Assembly: GCF_003590095.1 (NCBI RefSeq)
Contig: NC_039483.1
Coordinates: 8,556,001-8,620,000, forward strand
Reading direction: 5' to 3'
Length of the DNA stretch: 64,000 nt
Origin: Trichoplusia ni
Taxonomy: Eukaryota; Arthropoda; Insecta; Lepidoptera; Noctuidae
Below are positions 46,900 to 59,762 of this stretch, piece by piece; within the stretch, counting starts at the first letter, position 1; each line of letters begins with the position of its first letter. Below the pieces are notes generated by a model. That model ran no database searches. It worked only from the letters and a program-made list of their open reading frames with translations, and was not told where the DNA came from. Made by a program: the position numbers and the translations under genes.

Positions 46900-49800
46900 C
46901 TATTACGAAAAATACGATATTATAATTTTACTAGATTCTTATCTCCCCTTAATTTGACTCGACTAAAATATACTGATGGTATATCGCGTTTTATATTTTT
47001 AATTGACTCTACGGATAATTTATTTGCTATAATTTTATTTTGTGTTTATTTATCTTCGTTTTATACTTGACATTTTTATTTGCCATATTTATTTTTTAAT
47101 ATTGCCTACATTTTAATTAAGTTAGCAATAAAATGTTTTCCAGGTTTTAATTAAACATCTATTGGCATTTGAGTCATGTAGGTAACTGCCGAGCGGTATC
47201 TCTTTCTTTTCTCTTTTTTTTACAAATTATATCCTGACAATTTTCATTCAGCTTTTTGACCTTTTACTTAAATTTAAGATACTAATTACAACCAGTAACA
47301 CGCAATAGTCATTAATTAATTAAGTGTATCATGGCTATGAATGTTACGTAATAACTTTAAAAATAATACCTTTGAATACGTAACGTAATATTAAAGGAAT
47401 ACTTTAATTAAATTACGTTTTCCAAAAATCCTTTGGCGTATCTTGTTTGTAGAACTTTTGTCACCGTTTTATCCAGCGTCCTCTTTGTATCGTAAAGGGT
47501 TTCTCCGAAATAAACTAATCTAGTGTGAGCTGCAAAGGTAAGTACATTAAGCAGAAGCTCTCATAAAAATAAAATATGTAAGAGACTCTTTTGAAAAACA
47601 CATCTTATAATGTTGAGTTAATTCAATAGAAGCCGGCAACCGAAGGCGGTTGCGACCTTTCAGTAATTGCCTGAATCGAGTGAGATCGCTAAAGGGGACG
47701 ATTCATAGCTTTGTCGCAGAAGTGAGACTTACTGTCCTTTGCCGGCTTGCCAACGAGAAGTAGTGGACTCAAAGTGAGTAGGAAGTATTTAAAAGGTCTT
47801 TTTTGGTTGTCTGAGCTCTCGACGACTTAATTTCTAGTATTTGTCCGATATTTAAAGGCTTTTCTGTATTTAAACTGTGGCTTATTACTCTTGATGTCTG
47901 TGATTACTTTTCTATTTGAAATGAGGTCTGTATGTATGTTTCAAAGATAAGTCTGACGTGACTAAGAATGATGTAGTTTTTTGGGTTCACTCTGAAATGC
48001 ATTTATATTAGTCACAAAATGCAAAATGTGAAAATAATATCGGTAAAAATCATTAGTCTCTTTTAAGAATTTAAAAAGTTTTGGTTATCGGTGTCCAATC
48101 CAATGATTTCATCCAATCATGTAACGTAAAAGTTAGTAAGATGTCTGCATGCGGGCCACCCGGCCTGATCCGCCAAGTTCCCAACTTTTTCTGATGGCCA
48201 AGATAAATATCAGAGCGGGACCGTAAATTCAAAGAATTCTGCACTCAGTAACTGTGAGCTGAATTAGAATCACATTTACTTAGTAAGGTTTAATCTTTCA
48301 AAGTAGTTTCTCGCTATATTCATGTAAAGACAAGATTGCAGAATCAAAGTAGCCACAAATGTCTATATAAAATAAAATCATATAGAACTATCATCTCTTG
48401 CGATGTCCACATAAGTAATATTCATCTCGCTATGCGCACGTGATATCAAATCGAATCGCCGCGCTATCTAGTCCACTTTGTGTCGCCGTGACTGGCGCCC
48501 AACCAGGGACCGTACGCAAATTGGCGGCGAACAATTAATGGCCACCTGGCTCCGTTGCTAATCGACCGATAGAATTAAATGAACGGACTGCACTAATTGC
48601 CCGGTAAGACAAAGGGGCAAACACTCGCCTTTGAGCTGCCGATGTCTAGTGTCACTTGAGGCGTAGACCGTTGCGTCGACAGACGGCCCTCTGCCGCGCT
48701 TGTGTACTGTTGATATTGAACTGAGACGTCTGTGTACTGGATGCGTTTGTGGTACACATGTAGCTATGTAACGACCCAATAATGGGAACACAGGCAAGTG
48801 GACGTAACTAGAAACACGAGTGTCTTGTATTGGTTGACACAAAGCTAATACCGCGTATCGGGTATACTAATTACAATTCGCTTTGATATATGCTCAAGAG
48901 CCCATATTATATATTTAACTAGCTGGGGGCTTTGATCTAAGCGGATATGACATCTGTCTTAGGTTATTGTCTAACCTTGAAACTACCTACTCTACAAATT
49001 GCTGATATCAATCGAATTACCTACTTACCATTTTAGCGGCTTCTTAAGTTCTTTGAGATATCTTAAAAGGTTAAAACATAACTTGCAAAATAGAGCAATT
49101 ATGTGAAATCTTTATTATGTATTAGACGATAAGGCTTGATAAATAATATTGCGGCTCAGATCAAATTTTACGATTGTCATGTTATTAAAACATTCGTGAT
49201 AGGATAATAATAGTTTGTGTGTTATAAACAAAATGCCGCCGTGAGTCTATCTCTGTGTTTTTTAAGGGGAACAAAATTAATTGCATTTTTCTTGTCCAGT
49301 GCACTGTAGGACAACAATCAATTAGCTTGAGAAATACCTTTTACCGTAACAATGTGCAGTGATCGAGGCTGCGGCCGATAGCTCTCGTGCGGAGTGCACT
49401 AAACAGCTACGTCTAGGAGCGAACACGCCAATTACACAGCATTAGAGACCGAGGACGTTTGTATCTGCCGCGTGCCGAACCCAATAAGGAGACTGCCTAC
49501 GTGCCATTGTTGCAGGCACTGCCAAATTAAAAATAACTAACGTCTTAGGTATTGGTTTCTCAACAGAAAATTGCTTGCAATCGAATCACGATAGATAAAA
49601 GCAATTACTTCCAATAATAGCCAAGAAGTATTAATACACTCTATTTTCAATATTAGCTTCTCCACAGTAAAAACATCCGTTGCCATTTCGAATGCCTCCT
49701 GCCATATTTAGTTTTTAAAGTTTTTCGTGAAAAAATAACGAATAAACAAAACTAAAATAAGGTTTTGCAATTCTTTTACAATGATTTTATGATGATCTCG

Positions 49801-52800
49801 GCGTGTCTGACGGTGGTACTCTTTAGTAGATTAAATTTACGAGTTTAAAACTTTGACATCTCCAAGTTTTGAATATATACTGTACTAACAACAATCTATG
49901 ATTATTTCTGTCTGTTTACTGGTATTTTTTTTGTACAAGAAAAATTGAATTTAGTTCCGTGTGACTTTTTGCATTCGTTTTGACTTATATTACAATATTT
50001 TGACTTCTATTACTATCTACCAGCGTAGTTTAAAAATATTTTTTTAAATTAATACAACGAAACAAAAATACAGCCTCTCAATAATTAAAGAAATATTATT
50101 TTTGAATAATGAAAAGGTTAATACCAACGCGGGTCCGAAACTAGACGGGAAATCTCAATAAACATGCTTGAGTAAACCGTTGCATTATGTATTTAAATAT
50201 GAATCATCCACACGATAGTTACTACAAAAATAAAGAGAGATATTATAATTTGTTGTGCATATGACGTAATGTAAATGAACGATCAAGATGACTGTATCAC
50301 GATCGTTTGAAACGTAGCGATCCATGTATTGTTTCACAGTTCGGAAGTTTATAACGTCATTAACTTCACAAAATGCATGCAAACGGAATCTCATTGAAAC
50401 ACGTTCACGTATCATGTAAATAAAGCTGAGTTTTACGAACATGTGGCGGCTCTCTGTTATATGATAATAGTGTCTGACAGACATTGAGTGAGCGACGTGA
50501 CAGTTACACAACGCCTCATTAACCGAATCAGCTTTGACAAATAACGTTTCCCAATTAGCTGCAATGGACGATCAAAGTCAAAAGTTTAGTCCTTTGAAAA
50601 TTCCTTTGTTAATCTAATTGAATTAATGGATCGGGTTTACAGATCACAGAATTAAAGTGCCGCCGGTAGCAATCAACGAATTAAAACTTATGATCGTTCG
50701 CCAACACTACACTTGTCTTGTTTACTGTATGATGCTCTCAGTATTTATATTTATTTGAAGTTTTTGCCAAAGGTTTTCTTGCAAAGCGACGAGCTTTGAA
50801 AAGATTACAGTGAGAAATAAGAGAGGTTTTCTATAATCTGTTTTTCTTGTACAGTTTTCTTTGAAGGAGAAAATTGATAAATCAACAGTTCCTTATCGTT
50901 CTTTGCAACATCGAATTAACTCTACATTTTATGACGGTAAAATGTATCTAGGAGCCGTCGTTAGGTTTCAATAGAGATGTGACATTTATTGCAAGTGTAG
51001 TAACATTCACAGTCGACTGGTTGTGAGAGGGGTGTAGTAAGATGGTGTGTGACACGGTGGCAGTGGAATCAGTGCGCTTAGCGCGGAGCCCGGGGCGTGG
51101 AGTGGCTCGTTATCGCACTCTCGCCGCGTATGGCCCGCCGTTGCCGCCGCGTAACGATACCCTGGAGTGCCGGTCACCACACCAACGTAGTTACTCGCAC
51201 CTCAACTAGACAGATTTCGACAACCCTCAAAGAATACGAGCTTACATTGCAATGCTAAACAGAATATGTATCCTTATTTTCCAATTTTTGATTCCCACAT
51301 ATTTCGAACTTAAATTTACAGTTACGAATTTAGGTAACCTTCACTGAAACCTCAAAAAAAGAACAAAGTTTCTAGGCAATTTCCAAAAATAAATGTAACA
51401 AGTTGGCTATAATTTATTCTATTATCAAAGCTTGTATCTTTCTGGAAAACAGCGTGTTTCATAAGATATTTGTAATAAACAAGATCAATCGGAGTAACAA
51501 GCTCAAACTACATTTATAATTTGGCAAGAATATTGAGTGTGACGCAGCGGCTTCGGCTTTGATTGAAATTCTGCTCTGTTAACGAAAGCTTGACAAATGT
51601 CACACCCGTGGAAAGGAACATAAATCGACACTTCACACATTCAGAAGTTTGAAGTTCTTAAGTTGGCATTGATGCGAGGCGCGCCGCCACCGCCGCGCAC
51701 GAGCTGCGAGCGACCAAACCACACATTTTTTAGCTTCGAATAATTATTTTGAAGTAGATCTTTAGATATTTTATGTAGCTTTGATCTAGGACTCTTGATT
51801 TGCGAGTACAACCAAATTATGAGTTCAATGAGATTAATATGATTATAATTCTTTAGATCAGTAAGTTTTCTGATATTTCTTTTTTGTTGTTATGAATGGA
51901 GTTCAAAAATATTTTTCATTCATGTTTTCTGACAGGAAGTATTCATGATTTGTTGGTTATTAAATGCTATACATACTGGTTTTTGTGTACACATGTTTTT
52001 TTTCTATTGATATATGTTCTTCGTGTTGAATTAATTGTCAACTTTACACCCACGAAAAGCTGAGTAGAGTGTTATTTCTTGTAAATTGAATCAAAGCAGG
52101 AATTAACATATAGGTGTTACTCCTATATATCTTAAAGTAAAAATAAAGATAAAGAGCTTTTGTCAACAAGCCTCTTTCATGTTTCTGTCATGTATTACTA
52201 TTAACGATGGACAATCATTTGTAGAGTCTAGAATGGCTGCATACTTTAAATTAAACGTAAAAAACTGTATATATCAAGTAGAACAACGTTTGTACGTCAG
52301 ATTTTTTCATCCTATTTTGGGTTTCCGTTGCAAACATCTTATAAAAAGCTTGTCACGCCGGTCGCAGGAAGTGCTCTAAAAACAGAAGTGAGACGAATCT
52401 ATGGTTTGATTAATTGATAACAGTAGCTCACAAACGTCGTGCGCTCGCGTTACGGACTCGCGGTGTGTTGTGGGTAGAGTCGGCGGGCAGGCGACCTGCA
52501 GAAGGATCAGTTAGAACTCTGGTTGGAACTTCTTATGTTTACTAAGCAGTAAACAAAGGGACAGCCTTTAAGACAGTAACTATGGTAAGAATGATTCATT
52601 ATTAAATGATGCAACGGTTTATTCACGCGTATTTATCGGGATTGCCTGACAAGTTCGACTCTACCGCGTTAGCTCATGCACCATCATATATTGCGGACTG
52701 GTAAACGTAGTTTATAAGAGAATATCAGGTTATTAGGGTTTCCGTGCTCAAAGAGATAAATGGAACTCCGTTTAACTCTTTGACTCGACCGTCATTAGGC

Positions 52801-53487
52801 TGTATTTCATGAAGTGTGCTAGATAGAAATTTGTAATTTTCAATATAAAAATCGAGGCCAAGCAATTGTTGAAAACGGTCATAAATTTGTTGGGTTGAAC
52901 GTACGTACGGAACCCCCAGTGTTGCCCAATTTGCGCGTAGACTGTTTTAATTTGACGTTTTATTGAAATTTATAAAATCGAAGGCACTACACTGCAAAAT
53001 CGAATGCTATAATCCCATGAATATAGCATTCGATTTTGCAGTTCCCTAAATTTGATGCAAGCAACGAAGTGTGTAGAAATTTCGTTGTCGTAGCGTGGCG
53101 TAGTCTTCGTAGCATAGAACTGTAGACCCTTAAGCTCACAATAATTGTAGGGCATTGTTGTAGTAATTTTTATTGTGTATTGATCATCAGATTTTGCTAT
53201 AATTACATAACTCACTAACAGGCTTCTTCGCTTACTCACGTCGCGTTCTTAAAACATGCGTCACTATTTAAAAAATAATGCGACATAGCATGATTTCTTA
53301 TAATAAAATAAATTGAAATGTTTTACCTCCAAATGCCATTTAGCAAGAAAGTATGTTTATAAAAAAATACAACTACAAAATAATCTCGATATCTTATCGC
53401 ATTTCCACTTTTTATAACGGTACATTTGCCTAATTAAAACAAACTGTAAGTCATAAAACCAAATTAATTTACTGTAGGTTATCTGAC
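46900..53487. other. Non-coding DNA with short GC-rich islands
   Basis: No coding exon is recognisable on either strand. Less AT-rich islands stand out at about 47635-47765, 48430-48560, 49365-49500, 51040-51190, 51665-51720 and 52440-52500. Single TCF-type words lie at 48929-48937 and 51778-51786; a SOX-type word, CCATTGTTG, is near 49504. The pattern is that of a regulatory landscape, but conservation cannot be judged from one sequence. Confidence 0.4.
52991..53042. repeat. Perfect inverted repeat, 21-bp arms, 10-nt loop
   Basis: The arms 52991-53011 and 53022-53042 are exactly complementary; the loop is ATCCCATGAA. It has no surrounding duplication or known element. Confidence 0.85.
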
Positions 53488-53548
53488 TTGCGGTCCGTAG
53501 CTCTCGTGAAAGTCGTGGGGCGGGGAGGGTGTGGGAGTGTCGGCTCGG

Positions 53549-53576
53549 TCAAAGGGCCCTTTGATGTTTGCCGCCG
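53549..53576 (+). promoter_or_regulatory. Palindromic TCF site with perfect helper motif
   Basis: TCAAAGGGCCCTTTGA (53549-53564) is a perfect 16-bp palindrome of two inverted TTTGA cores. Its right half extends to CCTTTGATG (53558-53566), a full match to SSTTTGWWS, and the helper GCCGCCG follows 3 nt later (53570-53576). This is the bipartite arrangement bound by Pangolin through its HMG box and C-clamp. Confidence 0.5.
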
Positions 53577-53599
53577 GCTTAATGCACCGCCCGCGGCCC

Positions 53600-56469
53600 C
53601 CGCGCCGCTCATCATTAGCAATTTCCCTGTAATTTATTATCTTTACCGCTATTTATTTGTACAATTTCATGGGTGCATGACGTTTCGCACCTCTCGCCGT
53701 GACCGATACGGTCAGCATCAATTATATCGAGCCGTTTTAAACGGAAAGGGATCGCAGGGTTTTATCGATTTTAGTTTTGCTACAAACAGATCATTATGTT
53801 ATTCGTGTTGGCAGCTGTAAATAATAGCCTTTACAAACGTCGCCTTAAATTTGCCGAGGCAAATTATCTTGTTACTTTTTGCTGGAATTGAGAGACCGAC
53901 TGCAGATCTCAATTTCACACGTTTTAGAGATTCGTATTTTTTTTTTAAGTTTATGCGAACCTTTTTTGCTAACACCTACATACTTAGCTCATACGGTAAA
54001 CACATACGATGCTTTATTTGCATACTTGTGGAAATAACTAACCGCAAAAAATTAACGAATTCTCGACGAAGTCAAAGTCAGAGACGTTGTGAATTAAATT
54101 CAAAATAATCCAACAAAACTATCTGAGGGCCAGGGCTGCCTTCTGGAACAATTGTTTTACTGATTGTTGTAATTCTCTTTGTAAACGTTTACAACCAGAT
54201 TTTTATTGTTAAGTCTACAAAAGACAACTGTAACTGGTCTTAGTACTTAGAGCTTAACTTTAAATTACTTTATTATGATATTTACTTTACATTTTTATTT
54301 ATAACCTTGTATTATGTTATTACATAAAGCTTTGGCAAAGCGATGGCATTAGAAGTTAAACACGACCTGGCCATCCGTTCTATGTAGTTGCACATAATGA
54401 CTTGTTATTTATAAGGTGTCATTACAGTATGTGTTTAAGTGATATGAAAATCCTTTTGAAAAGATTCATATTTAAAGTTTTGCCTGACTCATTTTAAGAT
54501 TATTTTTTTCTTATTATCAACAGCTGCTCCAGAGCAGAGATTTCTCGTATTCTTCTTTCGTTTAAGTAAAACGTATTTTCGGCCTTAACTTCATATTTCT
54601 TCCAAAGCATAAGTTCAACCCTGCACCGCAAACGTGAGTGCCAAAAAATCCAAGCGCGGCACGTGCCTCTGTCGGCACTTGCGGCGAGCGAGAGCGCGGA
54701 CTCATTAGCGACTCGCGACGTTTGAGCGGTACAGGAGCGGCGGAGACGCACACCGCCTGCGCCTGTCTCACACATACTGATGCTGTTCAATACCGCTATC
54801 TGTATGAATTGTTACAGACCGAATTTGTAACTAATAATCATATCAATAAAAGCAATTCCTAATAAAATTATCCCCACCCGTCAATAGTCACCAATTCAAG
54901 TTAACATTGTTTGCACCAATTACGTACAATGCATCGTGTTGTATTGTTATGTCAGAGTAACAACGTTTCGCAAAACCGCCAAAGCATTATTGCCATGCAT
55001 TGTTGGCCTCACAAACGCAACGTGCTTTTAGCGAGCAAATTACTCTCAACTCACTGCCCTCTCGCACAATATATGTCACTATTTACGCCCTGTGTTAATG
55101 TAATTAACAAAACGTGAAATCAATCAAAGCTGGTGTAAGGCGGCGAGTGTCGCGCGAGATCAAAGCGGGAGACACAAAGGCGCCGCGGTACGGTCGGCAG
55201 CGCCGCCCGCCGGCCACTCCACACAGGGCTGCCATTCGTTATTTTTGAAATATCTACCGATCCAAAAGAGTGATTTCAGGCAGATTTTTTTTTCTTGTTT
55301 TGATTCCAGTTGCTAATATTTACTTTAATTTGGGTTTAATTAATGTTGAAAAATTTTTAACGTTACTGAAATCTAAAAAGCCAATGTAATTAATTAAGTA
55401 AGTTTTTTTCTGCTTAATAATCCTGTTGATAAAATATCCAGACTGAGATATGGACAATCAATTGACATCAGAGCCTTTTAATTGAATATGAAGTAAACAA
55501 TAAATGGGGACAACCCTAATTAACCGCATTCTGCTGACCTTACCCGCTATGCGATTGCACGTGCCAACTAATCAACATGTGCTCAAGAACTTGTGCGGGA
55601 CTCCTGAACTCCTTTTTGTCTTGCCTTTGTCTTTGACAACATTTTTAATTTATTTTACTTGATTCCGTCTCTTTGACTCGTGATAAGGTTTTTTTTCATT
55701 TTGTTTGGAATGATATGCGCTGCACAAACATGCTTGTTGATTATAACAGCTCTAACACAGAACGTGATAACGTTATCAAATGCAATAATAAAATATGAAA
55801 TTTAATTATATGCGATGGACTCCAGCAAATTACGAGCAACAGGGGAAATTTGGATGAAAATTTTAATAAAGAGTTTAGAGCTTAGAATTACTGCGTGTGT
55901 ACCTAACACACGCATTAATGATAATCTAAGTCACTTAAATATTTCATTAAATGTCTAAATTAATTTATCCCTAATCATATTCTTTGAGACGCTATAAAAC
56001 AACAAAAAAATTCTATAACACAAAACGTAAACACAGATATGAAAATAAAAATGAGTTTATGAGACAAACGAGGTTTGTCACCGTACCGCAATCTGTGGGC
56101 TCGTCAAAGGCTGTAGATCATGATTGTCGGCAGATGTTTGCAGAGCGCGGGCCTCCCGGCCGGGCAAAGCGACCGCCCGACAAAGTCTTATGATATTTGA
56201 CTTGGGGAGAAGTCACCGTTGATACATGACGTCTGACGACAAATAGTTCACTTACATACATGCTAATGTAGTATTTGATATGTTATTGATTTAAAGAATT
56301 AGTTTACTCAACACAACGTGGCAATGCAGCCAGCCTTCTGGGCACGTTTCCCGACTTTGGCAGGGATGAAGATGTCTTTTTTGACGCTTTATAAATTATG
56401 TATATTTTTAATTTTGTATTGATATACCTATATAGTTTTAAAAATGTAAATATGAAGTTGAGTTTATTG
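53600..56469. other. Non-coding DNA with GC-rich islands
   Basis: Islands at about 54640-54780, 55130-55230 and 56095-56185. The second holds a TCF-type match on the minus strand, GCTTTGATC (55166-55158), with a one-mismatch helper AGGCGGC at 55138-55144. No gene was recognised; short open frames in the islands look fortuitous. Confidence 0.4.
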
Positions 56470-57104
56470 TAAGGTACGTCGGGGTAACATCGTAAAAGGG
56501 TAAAGTACGAAAATTCTCATTTACCTGAGATTTAGGCAAATAATTTTACTTATGGCAACCCAGCGGTGAAGGACAACTCAAGCCGTCCCCCACCTCAGTC
56601 TGCCTCGAGCGTTCTAACCGTGTAGTTGTGTGTGAAATGCATTTTTTGCCAACTGTCATTTTCGACGAAGTTTTGAAGATTTTCGATCTTTACCCATCAT
56701 CTATAACTTTCCTCTCAGGTGAGATATTTATAAGTTTTATACTTGTAATTGTTTATTATTACGTTATTAGTGATGACAAAGCAGTAGATAGTTCATAAAT
56801 AATGCCATTTCGGATATTTTTGTATTTTCGATCTTTACCAATCGTTTTGATAAGAGGTAAGTTCGGAATACTATTCATTCGATCTTGCCCCGTTTCAAAA
56901 TCTCATTATAATAGACAGGGGTTCTCAACCTGGGTCAAATTATATCGGTTTAAGTTTGTCATAATAAATTAAAATGATAAAACATTAATATTATTGAGGT
57001 TATTTCTGTTTTTGTAATTAAAAGGACTATGGATATTTTAAGAAGTACCTAATTAGGTTCATAGAATAGTCGTTTTGTGTGCAATGGAGTTTTTTTTTTT
57101 TTAA

Positions 57105-57122
57105 GATGATGATGATGATGAT
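57105..57122 (+). repeat. (GAT)6 microsatellite
   Basis: Six GAT units just after a T run, inside the pogo-like element about 180 bp before its start codon. Confidence 0.9.
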
Positions 57123-57305
57123 GAATGATTATGTTCGTTTGGGAAAGTGACAAACACAAGTGACAAGTGAACATGACAAACTCCTAAATATGCTCTATTC
57201 TTTAAAATATCCGGAATTTCATATTTGTTTTTTTACTCAATAGTTTAATTGACATACATTTAGTTGACTTTGGGTTTAAATTTAAATATTGGTTACAGAT
57301 TAATC

Positions 57306-59762
57306 ATGCCACGAAAATATTATAGAAAATCGCTTCGCGCCACTACTTACACTCAGGAAGATTTAAATGCTGCCTTAGAAAGTATAGCAAAAGGAGAAAA
57401 AAGCCAATATGCTGCTGCAAAACATTACAGAATACCAGTATCGACACTCAATGACAGGATTAAGGGTAAAACTAGAATAAAAAGCCAAACCCTGGGTAGA
57501 CCAACCGCCATTCCTGACGAAATAGAAGTCAGATTAGCCAATGCTCTAATAATACTGGAAAAATGGGGTTTTGGTCTCTCCAGGGTCGAAATAATAAACC
57601 TCGTCGAAGAATTTATCAAACTGAATGAAATCGCTACACCGTTTAGGAATGGGAGGCCGGGATCGGACTGGCTGTATAATTTCCGCAAGCGCCATGGCCT
57701 TTCTATAAAAAAACCACAGCCTATAGAGCATGTCCGACGACAAATGACGGATCCATTTATTATTGAAGAATATTTTAATTTACTAGAAAAGGTATTGCTG
57801 GACCTTGATTTAGTAAACAGACCTAGCCAAGTATGGAACCTAGATGAAACATCGGTGTCTCTTGATCCATCAAAGACTAAGGTAGTTGGCAAAATCGGAA
57901 AAGCTTCATCACGCACTACATTTGGCACAGGAAAAGAGAATATAACAGTGTTGACTGCAGTTAATGCTAATGGAGTAAAGTTAACGCCACTTATTGTTTT
58001 TAAAGGTAAATACGTTTGGAATCAGTGGATAGCGGACGTAAAAAATGAATACGGTTTTGAATTAGCATATGCTGCTAGTAAAAAAGGTTGGATGGAGACG
58101 GACATATTCCGTAATTACATGGAAAAAGTCTTCATTCCCAATCTTGGAGACGAAAGACCTGTATTACTGATTTATGATGGCCACGGAAGCCATGTCGATA
58201 TTTCTGTCGTAGAATTAGCTACCCGTAATGGTGTTACTATTTTAAAATTGCCACCTCACACTTCACATTTACTACAACCCCTTGACGTCTGCGTCTTCAA
58301 ATCATTTAAAACACGATGGGATGCTAAGTTGGTAGAATGGCAACGACATAATGTGGGTGTTAAATTACCCAAAAAAGAATTTTCAAAACTGTTTGCAAAA
58401 ATATGGCACGAAATTAATCCCGAAATTATACGTAATGGTTTTAAGAAGGCAGGAATTATTCCTTTCAATCGCAATACGATTCCTGTTGAAAAGTATGATC
58501 CCAGATCTTATAGCAGATGGCTTAAAAGCAAATCTGAAAACGAAAGTTGTGCGTCTCATCATGTAAATATGACGACTAACACTGTCCAGAGCCTTAATAA
58601 CTTATGTGTTTATGCTATCAATTTGTATTTACATCAAACTGTTATACCACACATGTCTATACCAAATGACACGCTATCTGCTAATACAATGAATAACTGC
58701 TTATTTATACATAGTGATTATATACCGGAAAGCTATCAAGAGGAAGAAACTGTTACTAAAGAGCCCGAAGTGTTAACAAAAAATATGCCCAATAAAATAA
58801 TTATACTCTCTGACATAATGATTAAACCTGGTACTTCAAATGTCCATTCTTTGACCAGACTTTCCAAAAACGGTAAAGAAAACACTACTTTTGTTGCTTC
58901 AAATAGTTGTGACCTGCCAGAATGTCTACAAACACCACATAATTTGAAAAAACCAGTTGATTATGAACACACGTTTGAAAATTTACTTTTAGAAAGAATA
59001 CGACAGACTAGACCCGAAAACAATAAGACCAAGAGAAAGCGTGTAGGTCTTGGTGCTGAAATTATTACACAGAAATGTTTAGAAAACTATAATACACAAA
59101 TAACGACAAAACTAAAAAATACCAAAGAAAAGAAAAAAAATAAAGTGGTAAACGAAAAACAAGATGAAACCGTTGCTAATCCTAAAATAAATAATAAAAG
59201 AAATAAGAAGGAACAAACTGACAATAAATTAAAGAAAATTAAGAAAAGAAAAATTGAAGCTGATACTAAAGAAAATAATAGACAAAAAGGGAAACTCTGT
59301 GACAGTGACAGTGATTCGAGCATATCTTCTTTATTTGAATTAGCTGATTCAGACGAAATAGATTATGAAGAATATATAGCTGAACTTTTAAACCAAGAAA
59401 TAGACAAAGAAAATGATGAGCCCAATGAGTCAATGGGACTACATGATATTGCATATTTTACTAAACAGGATGAATTAAAAGAAAATGACTGGATAGTAGC
59501 CCGTTTCGCCACAAAAAAAAGCTTAAAACATTTTGTTGGCAGAGTATTATCGATTGACAAGACGATACCTACCGTCAAGTTTTTACGTAAAGTTAAGGAT
59601 AGTAAATATAACAAAGGAACAGTATTCACTTACCCAATAATTGACGACATTTGTACCATAAAACATAGTGATGACATAGTGTCAATATTGCCAGAGCCAC
59701 AGATTTTAAGGCGGGGTCAAATTATATTTGACATCAATTTCAATAATTTTAACATACAATAG
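57306..59762 (+). CDS. Pogo/Tigger-like transposase (Psq HTH, CENP-B HTH, DDE_1), 818 residues
   Basis: It would bind the transposon ends and cut and rejoin DNA. The start at 57306 gives MPRKYYRK; 42 nt of open frame upstream lack an ATG. Residues about 13-55 form a Psq-type helix-turn-helix (AAAKHYRIPVSTLNDRI). Residues about 65-135 form a CENP-B-like second helix-turn-helix (GRPGSDWLYNFRKRHGLS). The DDE_1 catalytic core has Asp about 180 (NLDETS), Asp about 291 (IYDGHGSH) and Asp about 327 (LLQPLDV), giving a DD35D spacing. A Lys-rich stretch at about 590-670 (likely nuclear signal) and an acidic Ser run (CDSDSDSSISS) follow. The C-terminal ~90 residues (WIVARFATKKSLKHFVGRVL) form a compact extra domain often seen at the end of insect transposase-like proteins. 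There are no stops or frameshifts, so it may be active or domesticated; the surrounding terminal repeats favour a transposon. Confidence 0.9.
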   Translation: MPRKYYRKSLRATTYTQEDLNAALESIAKGEKSQYAAAKHYRIPVSTLNDRIKGKTRIKSQTLGRPTAIPDEIEVRLANALIILEKWGFGLSRVEIINLVEEFIKLNEIATPFRNGRPGSDWLYNFRKRHGLSIKKPQPIEHVRRQMTDPFIIEEYFNLLEKVLLDLDLVNRPSQVWNLDETSVSLDPSKTKVVGKIGKASSRTTFGTGKENITVLTAVNANGVKLTPLIVFKGKYVWNQWIADVKNEYGFELAYAASKKGWMETDIFRNYMEKVFIPNLGDERPVLLIYDGHGSHVDISVVELATRNGVTILKLPPHTSHLLQPLDVCVFKSFKTRWDAKLVEWQRHNVGVKLPKKEFSKLFAKIWHEINPEIIRNGFKKAGIIPFNRNTIPVEKYDPRSYSRWLKSKSENESCASHHVNMTTNTVQSLNNLCVYAINLYLHQTVIPHMSIPNDTLSANTMNNCLFIHSDYIPESYQEEETVTKEPEVLTKNMPNKIIILSDIMIKPGTSNVHSLTRLSKNGKENTTFVASNSCDLPECLQTPHNLKKPVDYEHTFENLLLERIRQTRPENNKTKRKRVGLGAEIITQKCLENYNTQITTKLKNTKEKKKNKVVNEKQDETVANPKINNKRNKKEQTDNKLKKIKKRKIEADTKENNRQKGKLCDSDSDSSISSLFELADSDEIDYEEYIAELLNQEIDKENDEPNESMGLHDIAYFTKQDELKENDWIVARFATKKSLKHFVGRVLSIDKTIPTVKFLRKVKDSKYNKGTVFTYPIIDDICTIKHSDDIVSILPEPQILRRGQIIFDINFNNFNIQ

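Noticed and set aside
48493..48510. 18-mer resembling a retroelement primer-binding site for tRNA-Lys (TGGCGCCCAAC..AGGGAC)
   Set aside because: No LTR ends with CA just before it, no second LTR, and no gag or pol frame is nearby. A chance match or GC-rich regulatory sequence is simpler.
48558..48842. 94-codon minus-strand frame
   Set aside because: No recognisable motif, and typical of chance open frames of this size in the window.
57264..57305. Earlier start of the transposase frame at TTG 57264
   Set aside because: A eukaryotic start at ATG 57306 gives the family-like N-terminus MPRKYYRK; the upstream codons have no ATG.
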